Assembly: GCA_011800805.1 (NCBI GenBank)
Contig: MPNW01000281.1
Coordinates: 41,091 to 98,342, forward strand
Length of the DNA: 57,252 bases
Reading direction: 5' to 3'
DNA from: Hirudo medicinalis
Lineage: Eukaryota; Annelida; Clitellata; Hirudinida; Hirudinidae
In this document: in pieces, positions 23,011-57,252 of the stretch
Numbering within the stretch: position 1 is the stretch's first letter
How the letters are laid out: every line of letters begins with the position of its first letter
Position numbers and translations under genes: made by a program
Notes under the pieces: model-generated
The model's input: the letters and a program-made list of their open reading frames with translations, nothing else
What the model was told of the DNA's origin: nothing
Databases searched by the model: none

Positions 23011-24398
23011 ATGCTAAGTATTGGTGAATACGATCTGATTTCTGCGCTCGATTATGTCAAGAAAGGCGCTGGGGTCGGTCTAAATAAAATATTTCATTTC
23101 AATAACATCTTCAATAAACATTACGTTTAGGAATTTTAAATTTATATGTAATCAGGTGGTTCTAGCAAAGAGCTCCAGAGATAGCAAGGAATACGTGCTC
23201 AAGATATTAAACAAACATCACAGTTTTAATGAGAAAGACATTTACGAAGCGATTCGGGAGGGGAGCTGTCCGTTTATCGCAAAATACCACGGGGCCTTTC
23301 AAACACGAGTTAATATTTTTCTCAGTATCACTTTATTAAATGCAAATCATCAAATAACTCAATTGTTTTAACATATTTGAAAAAGAATTTTCGTTGAATA
23401 GGGGCATTTATGTTTGGCCATCGAATACGTTCCAGGCAGGACCTTGAATGGAATTTTGAAAGATGTTGGTAGACTTACAAACCCCAGGTCGATGTTTTAC
23501 ACTGCCTGCATATTGTCAGCTCTAGAATTTCTCCATTCTAAGTGCATTGTGCATAGGTTGTACATTACTACATGCCATCAGTAGGCTTTGTCTCACATTG
23601 CAACCATTTTAGGGATATTAATCTAGACAACGTGATCCTTGCATCAGATGGTTATGTGAAGTTATTTGATTTTGGGTTTTCTTACCTAACGAAAAATATA
23701 TCGATGGACTTGGTGCTGAATGATATCAGGGGGCTTGGGTTCTGCCTTTACTATATGTTAACTGGGAAAGTAAGTGTGTGATGTAAGCATCAACTCAGAC
23801 GACGTTCATCCAGCACTTTCCGTAAACTTTAGACTTGCTTCAGCTTTGAAGATATGGAAGACCTTTCCGACCTGGATGAACTGGCCAAAGAATTCTTGAA
23901 ACATGTAGTAATTTTTTAAAATATTGCAATGAGTCAATATTCAATTAGTACCGTTTCCGTAGATTTTTGAATTTAAAGGAGGAACTTGCACTGAGGATGA
24001 GTATACAACCTTAAAAGGACGGCGTTATTTTGAGGTTATTCAGCATTTTGATCACTTTCTTTATTATTGTATATAATTTGCCATTAAACGAGTCTGAAGT
24101 ATCTACTTGTGGTACATTCTTCATCAACCTTTGACTTATGATGACTAAAATAACAGATAAAATGTAATGAAACCTAATCACGCCCATAATTTTCCTCCAG
24201 AGTATAGATTGGGAAGACCTCTCAAATAAAAAAATGTCTCCACCTGAGCCTTTCACTCTCAAGGTCGAGCATTTGGATTCGCCAAAAGAAATATGGGAGG
24301 AGGTTAACGATGCTGCAGAGGTGAGTATCGACCAGTTTGCCTCCCTGCCTTTGGTGGAATGCAGAATGGAGAAACGGCTGTTCGAGTTAGGTGTCTAA
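23011..24398 (+). CDS. AGC-type protein kinase-like protein with shortened activation segment
   Basis: Seven exons: 23011-23073, 23156-23308, 23402-23556, 23613-23769, 23833-23904, 23963-24034, 24201-24398. They sum to 290 codons with all phases kept; introns are very small (56-166 nt). Kinase landmarks: glycine loop reduced to KKGAG, beta-3 lysine in YVLKIL, alpha-C NEKDIYEAI, AIEYVPG hinge, VHRDINLDNVIL catalytic loop (HRD and Asn intact) and LFDFGFSYL (DFG intact). The protein then runs within one exon straight to NDIRGLGFCLYYMLTG, the alpha-F region. Only about 18 residues separate DFG from the alpha-F Asp (about 36 in PKA), and no APE or T-loop threonine remains. A C-tail like AGC and GRK kinases follows (SIDWEDLSNKKMSPP). 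It could be a pseudokinase or an unusual active enzyme. A possible donor at 24321 (GAG|GTGAGT) could give another C-terminus. Confidence 0.82.
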
Positions 24399-24541
24399 AA
24401 TGCACTTCAACAACACAATGCAATGGCTAGACGATCAACATATCTGTGAAAGCATATCAAAGTGTATCAATCAAATGTTTACTGCGAAAAGCTTGACACG
24501 ACCGCATTAAAATGAAATTGAATACGAAAGATTGAGATACG

Positions 24542-24547
24542 AATAAA
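24542..24547 (+). terminator. Candidate poly(A) signal of the AGC kinase-like gene
   Basis: AATAAA 144 bp after the kinase stop codon; another lies at about 24613. Confidence 0.65.
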
Positions 24548-24549
24548 GT

Positions 24550-26230
24550 AAACGAGTTCTCAAAATTCAAGACAAAATTTTTTAAATTCGTTTCTCATTA
24601 AAAATTCATATCAATAAACTCTTGCCAACCAATGCTTCAAGCAATGCTCATCCTCTCAAAAGTAGATTGAAACAGGTAAAAAAAAAAGATGGAAAATCAC
24701 GTTAGGACCGAGTTGACAAAACTATTATCACTATTCTTATGCATTGTTGTACGTTGCAAATACAAGGGTCTGCGGAGAGTACATTCAAGATCACACATTA
24801 TCTTACTCATCTTGATGGAAACAATAGTAAAAGCTATTACAGTACCACAGAATACAGAAAGGTGAAGGGAGTAATTGTGCAGTCTCGACAAAATCGTCCG
24901 GCAATACACGGCGGTCGCATTTACGAGGAAGTGACGCACCGAGAAACAAAATGAAAGCAAAAAGCAAACGTTCAGCACCAACTAAATTTAACAGTCGTTA
25001 AGGAAAGGAGATTTGAATGATAATGATAATGACAGCAGACAGTTATAAAGAGAAGATTCAATATGTTTTCTTTTCTTTCTTTCAATTTTTTTTTTTACAA
25101 ATTTACACATTGACCGAGCAAATTTCCAACAACTTGTTAACTTGGGCTGATCGAAAACAATTGTGAATCTCATAAATTATAATGGCCTAATTTCATCGCC
25201 CTCTCAGGAGAAGAAATCTTTAAAGAAAGGGAAACGTACAGGGAATGTCAAGATCAACAAGAAAACATGCTAGGGATGTACCAATCAGTCACCAGACAAT
25301 ACAAATCTTCCCTAATACTCTCTTAAAGCATATCCTCTAGATACATTCACAGTTGAATACCTTTTGATTTCAGGTATTATTATCATCATCATTATTATTA
25401 TTAATAATAATTATAATATTATTATTAATTTCCTTTATAAAATCTTGCTTCGAATCTGAAATGGCTCCAACATAATGCAGGTGAATCTCAGGATATATAT
25501 AATAAATATTATGTCCAAATTATACAAAAAGCTAATTGGAAACAATCCAACCAATGGCGGGTACTCCCTCCAGAGGGTAATTGTTGGAATCTCAGGTGAA
25601 GAGACAAGTGGCTGGCAAAGTGGAATTTGGCATAAATTAGAGAAAGAGGATCGAACATTTTCACAAAGTTGAAAAGAGCGGGAGCTTCAATTTCAATTTT
25701 TCATACCGAAAGTTAACGTGTACGTCTCCTTTACAAATGGAACTTGGTGGAGATTACTAACGAGCAGAGAACGTCGACACGTACACAGTAAAGCGTTCGA
25801 ATGGAAAAAAACTTAACACGTAAACACGAGTTTAAATGCCAACACGTGTGCAGAGTTCTATGAGTTATTGAGGACACAAATCCATTGGATTGAAAATTCT
25901 AAAATTAAGGAAATGCCTGTTGGGACACTCGACCGTATTCCTTAATGACTAAAGACGACGACGACGACAGCGACAACAGCAATAATAACAACGAAAGGAT
26001 GTGACCTTACAGAAAATATATCTAACATTCTATAAAAAAAAAAAAACCACAAACTGTGATAAAGAATCACGCTCCACATGTTTCTCCTTCGAATCCCTTT
26101 AAACAAAGAAAATTGACAGAGTGGTATCGATGCAAAGCTCAAAGTTCGAAGAGAGGAGAGGGGCAGATGCATTCTTAGTTTTTTTTCTTTGTATAAATTT
26201 AATTTACAGCGGTTCTTTGCCGAACAAAAG
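24550..26230. other. Convergent spacer between kinase and WDFY3
   Basis: Contains a short ATT/AAT run at 25376-25425 and AT-rich sequence. The right part is probably WDFY3 3' untranslated region. A minus-strand ATTAAA lies at 26198-26203, very close to the WDFY3 stop. Open frames here show no domain. Confidence 0.45.
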
Positions 26231-50272
<24,042 letters not shown>

Positions 50273-52588
50273 GGCAGACTTTGGTTCGTCTCTTTTAGGA
50301 AAAAAGTAAAATGGATGGTCAAATAATGTGAGAATTTGGAAAAGATGAGATATGTGCAGATTGGAAGATCATTCCATTGCTTGTTTGAAATGGGATGGTT
50401 TTAACTTTGTATGCTGGGCAACAAAGTTGAATTTCTTGAATGGTCAATTTACTTAATTTAGATGCCAAATCTAAATTCCTAAAACCCCAAAGCAACAAGA
50501 AATTAAATGACAATTTTACCTTCTATCACATTTGAGGCGATAACATTAAAACATTTCGGTTGCGAACATAAAATGAACGCGACACACAAAAATTTACTGC
50601 TAGAGAGAAAGACAAACAAAAAAATAAAGCGTTATTTATGACTAGTTAATTTTAAGAAGGCGATCTAGGTCCAGAGAAAATTTCAATAAATCAAACGCCG
50701 AATATTATTTGGAATGTACTTCTCCCAGTTATTAGAAATAAGCAATCAAATCAAGCGAGATTTAGCCGATCGATGTCAGAATCATCTTGTATTCGGCCAA
50801 GCGACCACCATTCTCCACAATATATCACTAAATTACCAGACGCATCGCCACCTTTGAGTCATATGTTGTCTTTTTAATGCATTGAATTTAATGCAAAGAC
50901 AAATTTTATTAATAATTAATAGTATTAATAATTAAATACCTTCACATTTGTTATTAAACCCGATCATCTTCATCGAACAAAAGGTTACATTAAATCGGGT
51001 ATTTAACCAGAGAAATGCCATTGAATTAATTAATTTTTTTCTAAATAATTTTAGATAAAATGAACATCGGCTACACAAAATAAAAATTAATGTTAGATAT
51101 TTGTAGTTCCTTAGAAATGATATTATTTAGGAATATTTTACTATGGATGGTTTGAGGTAAAATCGTAACCTGGTTCGTGGTTTGGAGATTTCACTTTCGT
51201 CAAAAATGTTTTATTTCATCCATGTTCGCCACTCGAATCCTCAAAACGCTATTCAACCGTAGTCCTAGGTAATTTAGGATTTTAGTCATTTGCTTACGTG
51301 TTCGTGATACAAGGCCCGGATTTAGGGATAGTTTTTTGTTTTACCTAAGCGTGCTATGGTTATTTGATACCGACAGGAGGTAATGGGATTGAGTGTTTAT
51401 TGAGAAGCACTGACAGTTGGGAGGCGATGTAGGGTTGGAGTACGATCGTGTGAGGTCAGAGCGCCCATGTAAAGCTAAATGTGATTATTGGGAGCTCACA
51501 GTTTTCATTTTCTTAGTTTAATTTAAGTCACCATCTTCCACAATTTAATTAAATCATTTAATCGCTTCCGCGATAATCAAACAATCTGTTGATTTTAATT
51601 CGATTTATCGTGAAAAGTTAACAGAAGTTCGACTATTGATAGACTATAGAACTTTTTCTCATTTCCATTACAGGAAAAGGAAATCATCGTGAGAAATTAA
51701 ATAGAATTGATGGAATTCGTTATTCACGTCGGTCCCTTTCAAAACTGCGATGCCCTGGGGCGAGGGGCTTGTCCGTGCCTCGAGTATAACAACATCGTTA
51801 TTGATAATAAGTCAAGAAACGTTTGAAGAGAACTTTCTGACTAAAAACTTTCTGCTACCTTTGTTCATTTCTGAGGTATAAAGTCCGATTTATCACCCTG
51901 GTTACAGGGTTACATGGATCAATTGCTAAATAACTTTCTGACACCTGTTTAACACCTGACTCAGTTCAAACTCAAACTATTTCATTTTAAACTATTTTAC
52001 TTTTCAATGAGTCTTAAAAAAAAAAAACCAAAACAAAAAAACAAAATAGAATCAGATGCATCTTGTTAGACTTTCATTTGAATTTCCAAATAAACCAAAT
52101 TAACAAAACCAAATAATTCGAACAATTGATTTTAATTGAAAAATAAGCAATCCAGAAAAAAATAACTGTTGTTATCCAGACGGAATTGTGCACTAGCCAG
52201 GCACCATGTTTTAGCGAAAGTTTGAAATATAGAAGCGAAGGGATAAGGTTCATCCTCTTCAAGAAATGTTTCCCAAAAACATGAGGATTTACAAAGCCTT
52301 CCACCAGGAAATTGTTTGGCACGACAGCGCTGCAACGATCGGCAATGGCTTGCTGCATTTTCACGCATATAATCCGCAGTTTGTGTTAATAGTATTTATT
52401 AATAATGGTTTAGTTTTCGGAATCGTGGACATCTGCGTGTTATAATCGCATGAGGTCTATATGCGTACAAATAAGGTAGTAACTCTAATGGTTATCCTAG
52501 AAGTAACAGGATAAAGACCAAGATGTCAAAGGTCTCCCTACATGGGTGATTAACTAAAGCAGTCTTATCAGTTCGTCTTGAAACACTT
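50273..52588. other. WDFY3 5' region and downstream flank of the heat-shock gene
   Basis: AT-rich sequence without supported exons. The WDFY3 promoter and 5' untranslated region should lie just above 50272. A G/C-richer patch at 51730-51790 has no RNA-gene signature I can recognise. An A-rich stretch lies at 52015-52045. Confidence 0.45.
52396..52401 (-). terminator. Candidate poly(A) signal of the double-ACD heat-shock gene
   Basis: Minus-strand AATAAA (TTTATT on plus) 188 bp past the stop codon at 52589. Confidence 0.55.
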
Positions 52589-54484
52589 TCAAGGCTGTGC
52601 TTCCTTGAAATCATCGTGGACCAATCTGTTCTCTTCGTCGTCGTCGTCGCTTGCTTCATCGTCGTTGTCGTCGTCACTTCCTGACTCCGACTTTGACTGC
52701 AACGGCGTCTGCTCCAATGGCGACAGGTTGTCGTCAGCTTCGTTTTTGTCCTTTTCCGTGGAATCTCCGGGCACTGGCATCGAAGGGGATTTATCCTCCC
52801 CTTCTTCTTCCTCCTCGTCCTGCTCTCCGTTGATCTCTTCCAGGGTTTCAGTAGTGACTTTGACCTTGAAACTGGGGTCATCCTTGAGAATGAGGTCGAC
52901 GAAGAGTTGACCTTTCTCGGTGAGATTCTGCTCGACTTTATCGACGTGAATGAAATCGGGCAGGCGAAATTTTTTGTAGAACTGTCTCCTGGTCACCTGG
53001 GAAATACAGTAAATCACTACAGGTAACAACCTATACAATGTGAATGTTCATTAATTTATGAGGATTGTTAATACAGGTGATAGCTTTGTTGTTATTACTT
53101 TCTAATGAGGCGCTAATGATGATGATGAACTTTGTGTGCTAGATGGCAATTGATGGAGATTCTTTGACGGCGGTAATGTCGTTGCGCACGGTAGGATGCC
53201 ATGCCGAATCCAGCGGTTGCGCCGGTCCATATATCTAATGCCTGCTTATTACACCTTATTATAAATTACATGAGACTGATACATCGAATGAATTAAACAT
53301 TGCGTCCATATTGTGTCGCCATCTTGCATCGACCTGTCATGTTTGACCTGTCAGACGAATCTCACAGAGCTCTATAAGCGCCACTGACTTGCCTAGAACG
53401 AAAGGACGTACCCAGAAGAATTCAAAAATCTCCTAAGTGTCCATTACCTGAGATCCGTACAATCCGATCTCAGCTTCATAGCTCGCCTCGACGATCAGAC
53501 ACCTTTCCCCGTCAAGTTTCACCGTCACGTCGTCTTGGGCGAAATCCGGACCGATGGAAAAAGCCAGTCTGATCTTCCTCTTGCCACTGGAGTCGTTCAG
53601 TACTGGTACGACGGTGGGCCCCACGGGGCGCTTTTGAGGGGGCAAATGAAAGGGCATTTCCACGGTCAGCACCTTTTGATCGTCGCTGAGAGAGCAGTGC
53701 ATCATTTTGTGGTCGACGTAGAGGGGTATTTCCAGCTTTCTGATCATCGTCTTCTTGAATACTGCCACATTCTTTTCCTCCAAGGACTGGGCGAACAGCG
53801 TCAAGTAGCCGTCCTCCACATTCAGCTGGATCTAGATCAATTGTGAAGAACGCGGTGAAGTCGCATGGGAGGCATTATCATAATTTATGCGAATCTCTAA
53901 TAATCATTAACATAATTTATTGGTCATTTATAAATGCGCCTGTTATGTATTCGATAGAATATTAATTAGTTAAATATTTATTTAAATTTGAAAAATAATT
54001 TCTAACAAATCAATCGAACAAACTGTTATTGACAACAACCAGATACTCCCCACAGATAGATTCAATCATGCCACAAAATACAAACTCCGCCAACAAAAGG
54101 GTTATTCAAGAGGATTCACCTCTTCTGGTTTGAAGTACTGAACATCGAAGCAGGCCTTGAGCAGGGGCAGGCCATCCCTGTCCTCGATGTAGGCAGTGTC
54201 CAGTGGGTTCTCGACCCCCTCCTCCCTCTGCTCCTCAGTCGATTTCAGGACCAGAAAGTCACTCATCTGATCTAGCTCTTCCTGGTGATGATGATGATGA
54301 TGATGATGATTATGGTAATGATGATGATGATGATGATGATGAAGACGACGACGGTGACAACCTGCCATTCCTGCTTCCTGTGCTCAAACTCCGCGTCTGC
54401 CTGTGCAGAAGTGCTTTCCTCGACTTTGATGTTGCTGGACTTGATCTTGTTCTTGGTGGCAGAGAGGAACTTTCGAAAGACAGC
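52589..54484 (-). CDS. Small heat-shock protein with two alpha-crystallin domains and an acidic tail
   Basis: ATP-independent holdase-type chaperone family (HSP20). Exons in transcript order: 54362-54484, 54120-54281, 53448-53831, 52589-52996; all junctions are phase 0. ACD1: FDVQYFKPEE then IQLNVEDGYLTL, EIPLYVDHKMMHCSLSDD and LTVEMPF. ACD2: RKIRLAFSIGPDFAQDDVTV, DGERCLIVEASYEAE, RRQFYKKFRLPDFIHVDKVE and GQLFVDLIL. Before ACD1 is a charged helical segment (FRKFLSATKNKI, AEFEHRKQEW). After ACD2 the C-terminus is long, Ser-rich and Asp/Glu-rich (52600-52830), unlike the short IxI tail of ordinary small HSPs. Two-ACD proteins are known, for example in flatworms. The 5' end is not established: a 33-nt exon at 54694-54726 may precede, and no start codon was fixed. 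Confidence 0.86.
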
Positions 54485-54693
54485 CTGGGTAGATGGAGTC
54501 GGGTGGATGGGTGAGTGGATGAGTGAGTGGATGGAAAGTTGGGTTGGTAGATGATTGAGTCGATGAAGTGTGAGATGTGATTATGTGTATGAAGTGAGAT
54601 TAGAATGAATAACAGCCTGGTCGTCATCATCATCATCATCACCACCACTACCATCATCATCATTTCTCATTTAACATCACTACCATCAGCAAC

Positions 54694-54726
54694 GTGCTTC
54701 CTCGGCTGCAAGGGCTTCTGCAGCGG
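54694..54726 (-). CDS. Possible 33-nt upstream exon of the double-ACD gene
   Basis: An acceptor with a strong pyrimidine tract (TTTTTTTTAG) and a GTTGCT donor bound 11 codons (PLQKPLQPRKH), in phase 0 with the next exon. Supported only by splice consensus and phase. Confidence 0.35.
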
Positions 54727-55158
54727 CTAAAAAAAAGTAGCAGTCGCAGCAGTAGCAGCGTTAGATGCACTGCAATATGAAAACCTGTCCGAGCGGCGGT
54801 AGACCTTAAATCACTGCAAATTGTTTATCGTGATGTGCCTCTGCCAGCTGGATCGGTTGGAATTTCTCTTTTGATCTCTCATTACGATCGGATTACCACG
54901 GCAGTCATTATTGGCATCGCTATCATCATTTTCATTACGTAATGGTTAATTATTAAATGTAATCATTAATTACTACTTATTTATTAGTAATTATTTATTA
55001 CCGGTTATTAATTATTACTTAATTAATTATTATTAATTGTTTAATATTTGTTATTTGATTTACTTGTTAATTATTAATATTAATTATAGAATTCTCTCGA
55101 TTCGCAGACCGATGTACAACGGTTATGTTTTTTTTTCCATGTCGGTTTACGAGAATCA

Positions 55159-55317
55159 ACAGTTTTGATGATGATCATCATCATCATCATCACCATCACA
55201 ATCATCGTCCTCGTCGTCATCATCATCATCATCGCCGCCGCCGTCATCATCACAATCCTCACCACCACCAACATCACCATCGCAATCGACATCATCGTCA
55301 TCATCATCATCATCAAA
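55159..55317. repeat. CAT/CGC-interrupted microsatellite
   Basis: ATC/CAT/CAC/CGC-type units giving spurious poly-Asp (minus), poly-His and poly-Ile (plus) frames. Confidence 0.9.
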
Positions 55318-55589
55318 CGAACTAACCATCTCTTGCTCTTCCCTCAAACGAGTGAATTCAACACCTCGACACCAGCGGACATGAATTATTCCGACGGATG
55401 TTGAGCGCTATAAAATTCGCACTCCTGCCAAGTTCACGTCGTTACGCTTCATTATTAACGGGCGGTCGTCATTCCGAGAATTCGATAACGATCCGAGCGA
55501 TATTAAATTTTGACGAATAATATTTATATTTTTTACATTCATATTTATGTTTCCATAACATTTCATGGAAATATAAACAGCAAGGGTTT

Positions 55590-55763
55590 TTTGAATGTAT
55601 TTGATGTGTTTGTATGTATTTGAATGTATTTGTATTTGTATTTGAATGTATTTGATGTAATTGTATTTGAATGTATTTGTATTTGAATGTATTTGTATTT
55701 GAATGTATTTGTATTTGTATGTATTTGAATGTATTTGATGTATTTGTATGTATTTGAATGTAT
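55590..55763. repeat. GTATTTGAAT minisatellite
   Basis: Irregular alternation of TGTATTTG and AATGTATTTG units over about 175 bp; reads as Tyr/Lys/Ile/Asn repeats on the minus strand. Confidence 0.9.
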
Positions 55764-56041
55764 TGCTTCCTGGTTCGTATGAGCGAGTTCGGCCTCTGCT
55801 TATCGGTAGATAGACGAAAAAATATCGAAAAGCTCGCACACTTTGAGATAGGACATGAATAATTATAATAAAAACGAAACTTCGATAATTATATTATGAA
55901 TTATTATTATTATTATTATTATTATCATTATTATTATTAATCGTCGAAATAAACATGACGGAAACGACCAACCATCGTGTTAGATGTTCAAGTAATATCT
56001 TATCAAACAGCTCGATATAAACAACTCCATACCTCCTCTTA

Positions 56042-56275
56042 CTGTTTCTTAACATCTCCCCTCTCAGCCCCTTCCTCCTCCTCCTCCTCCTCCTCTTCCT
56101 CCTCCTCATCCTCCTCTTCATCTTCATCTTCCTCATCCTCGTCATCATCGACATTTTTCTTTCTTTGTTCTTCCAACTTGAAATGATCATCTTGTAGCAA
56201 GCAGATCAAGTCTGTGAGCATCACAAGAACGTTTGAACTTCTTAGGCCATTCAAACAGGCCTCAGTTGATCTTGA
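56042..56275 (-). CDS. Possible exon with a Glu/Asp run, gene unknown
   Basis: A minus-strand open frame reads TEACLNGLRSSNVLVMLTDL, then ICLLQDDHFKLEEQRKKN, then about 35 mostly acidic residues, then GAERGDVKK. The part before the acidic run looks like an ordinary amphipathic protein segment. A GTAAGA donor at about 56041 could end the exon in place of the TAA. The acidic run is a GAG/GAT repeat, so the frame could be fortuitous. No family recognised; it could belong to the heat-shock gene or to another gene further right. Confidence 0.35.
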
Positions 56276-56689
56276 CCTTGACCCGGGGGTCGAACTTAAA
56301 CGTCCAATAACAAGAGAGCATTGAACCCTCCCCTATTTTGATTGGACAATAAATCAGCCCGGCCAACCAATTGAAAGTGTTCGTTTACATTGGACATTTT
56401 AATGTTGGTTAAAGGATCGTTAAGCTGCGTGTATTTATTTATATTAAACTTCCATGACTAGGCTGATGATGATGACGATGACGATGGCGATGACGTCTGA
56501 ATCTCATAGTTTAAGTAAAAGTTGCGAATGACGATGGTTCGTGGCCTCGGAAAGAGTGAATGAATGAATAAAGGAATGAACCGATGAAAGAATGAAACTC
56601 GATCAACAACTCGAGGAAACATTCCAGCGCTCCAAAACACGGTGCATGGATGTAACTATGTTGTAAACACACAAAACGTGGAGCAGTTG

Positions 56690-56835
56690 GATAGATATAC
56701 GGACGGATGGATGAATGGTTGGATGGATGAATGGTTGGATGGATGGATGGATGGATGAATGAATGGATGCATGGATGGATGGATGGATGAATGAATGGAT
56801 GCATGGATGGATAGATGCATGGATGCATGGAACTC
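56690..56835. repeat. (GGAT)n tetranucleotide array
   Basis: ATGGATGG and GAATGGATGC units over about 145 bp; source of Ser/Ile/His/Pro-rich minus-strand frames. Confidence 0.93.
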
Positions 56836-56993
56836 CAGTTGAGAGCAGTAAGCAATGTTGACTATGCATGAACTGAGCGGAATAAAAAGAAAATAAATCC
56901 TTAATTTGGACTCAACCAGGTTCAGAAGCAACATGAAAGGAGAGCAAAAATTCAGGAAATGCTGCAATTTGCCGATTGTTGTTATTGAAACAG

Positions 56994-57092
56994 CATGATG
57001 ATGATGGTGATGATGATGGTGATGGTGGTGATGATGGTGATGGTGGTGATGATGATGATGATGATGACGATGACGACGACGACGACGACGAT

Positions 57093-57124
<32 letters not shown>

Positions 57125-57142
57125 TGATGATGATGATGATAT
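56994..57142. repeat. (GAT/GAC)n microsatellite
   Basis: GATGAT, GGTGAT and GACGAC units; poly-Asp on plus, poly-His on minus. Confidence 0.95.
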
Positions 57143-57164
57143 GGTGCTGGTGGGAATGATGAAG

Positions 57165-57252
57165 CTAAATCCATAGGGAATCGGTGCAGAAAATCCTCTA
57201 GGTCAAGATAGGAATTGAACACGACCACCGAAATCAAGAAGACAGCCATTAT
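57165..57252 (-). CDS. Possible partial exon at the window edge
   Basis: The minus-strand frame opens at the edge with MAVFLISVVVFNSYLDLEDF and continues LHRFPMDLAS before entering a repeat. An internal acceptor (GACCTAG, about 57199) could make only the second part exonic. Too short to judge. Confidence 0.2.

Larger units (their letters stand above)
54727..56040. other. No confident gene; AT-rich spacer and repeats
   Basis: AT-rich tract 54940-55100, CAT/GAT array 55159-55317 and a TTTGTATTTGAATG minisatellite 55590-55763. It may be the intron or promoter of the heat-shock gene. I see no supported exon. Confidence 0.4.

Noticed and set aside
51720..51800. G/C-rich patch suspected to be a structured RNA gene
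   Set aside because: No match to U1, U2, U6, 5S or tRNA landmarks that I could recognise.
54102..54368. Poly-His start joined to the ACD1 exon
   Set aside because: The His run is a GAT repeat in the intron 54282-54361; the exon starts after the acceptor at 54282.

Overview
This is a eukaryotic window, from an intron-rich invertebrate. Genes are split by many phase-consistent introns, trinucleotide microsatellites fill introns and spacers, and every recognisable product is animal-type (Wnt, NELF-C/D, CCT eta, WDFY3/ALFY, small heat-shock protein). The style suggests a lophotrochozoan, perhaps an annelid or leech; that is an impression, not a placement. One undetermined base (n) lies at 1465.

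Layout: 1-2420 holds microsatellites and no confident gene. 2421-3690 (+) is the C-terminal two thirds of a Wnt ligand. 5225-9352 (+) is a complete NELF-C/D (TH1) gene of 16 exons. 9599-12892 (-) is a complete CCT7 (chaperonin eta) gene of 10 coding exons, tail to tail with NELF-C/D. 13501-22809 (-) is a 10-exon gene whose exon lengths sum to an exact reading frame of 2,687 codons. It encodes a signal peptide, about seven sea-urchin-egg-lectin-like (SUEL) modules, EGF modules, one membrane span and a cytoplasmic tail of about 1,300 residues with repeat arrays. I do not recognise this architecture. 23011-24398 (+) is a compact AGC-type kinase-like gene, head to head with the receptor across about 200 bp; its activation segment is about half the usual length and lacks APE. 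26231-50272 (-) is a complete 66-exon WDFY3/ALFY gene (3,684 codons by my exon sum). 52589-54484 (-), possibly to 54726, is a small heat-shock protein with two alpha-crystallin domains and an acidic tail. 54727-57252 is mostly simple repeats, with one acidic possible exon.

How they fit together: NELF-C/D (transcription pausing), CCT7 (folding), WDFY3 (aggregate autophagy) and the heat-shock protein are ordinary cellular genes. The unusual part is the centre: a giant lectin/EGF receptor sharing a short bidirectional promoter region with a degenerate AGC kinase. Splice sites also stand out: three GC-AG introns, at least eleven donors of the form GTTGG, and one candidate 37-nt intron.

Exon boundaries were read by eye from splice consensus plus reading phase. 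Family calls rest on remembered family sequences, not database searches.
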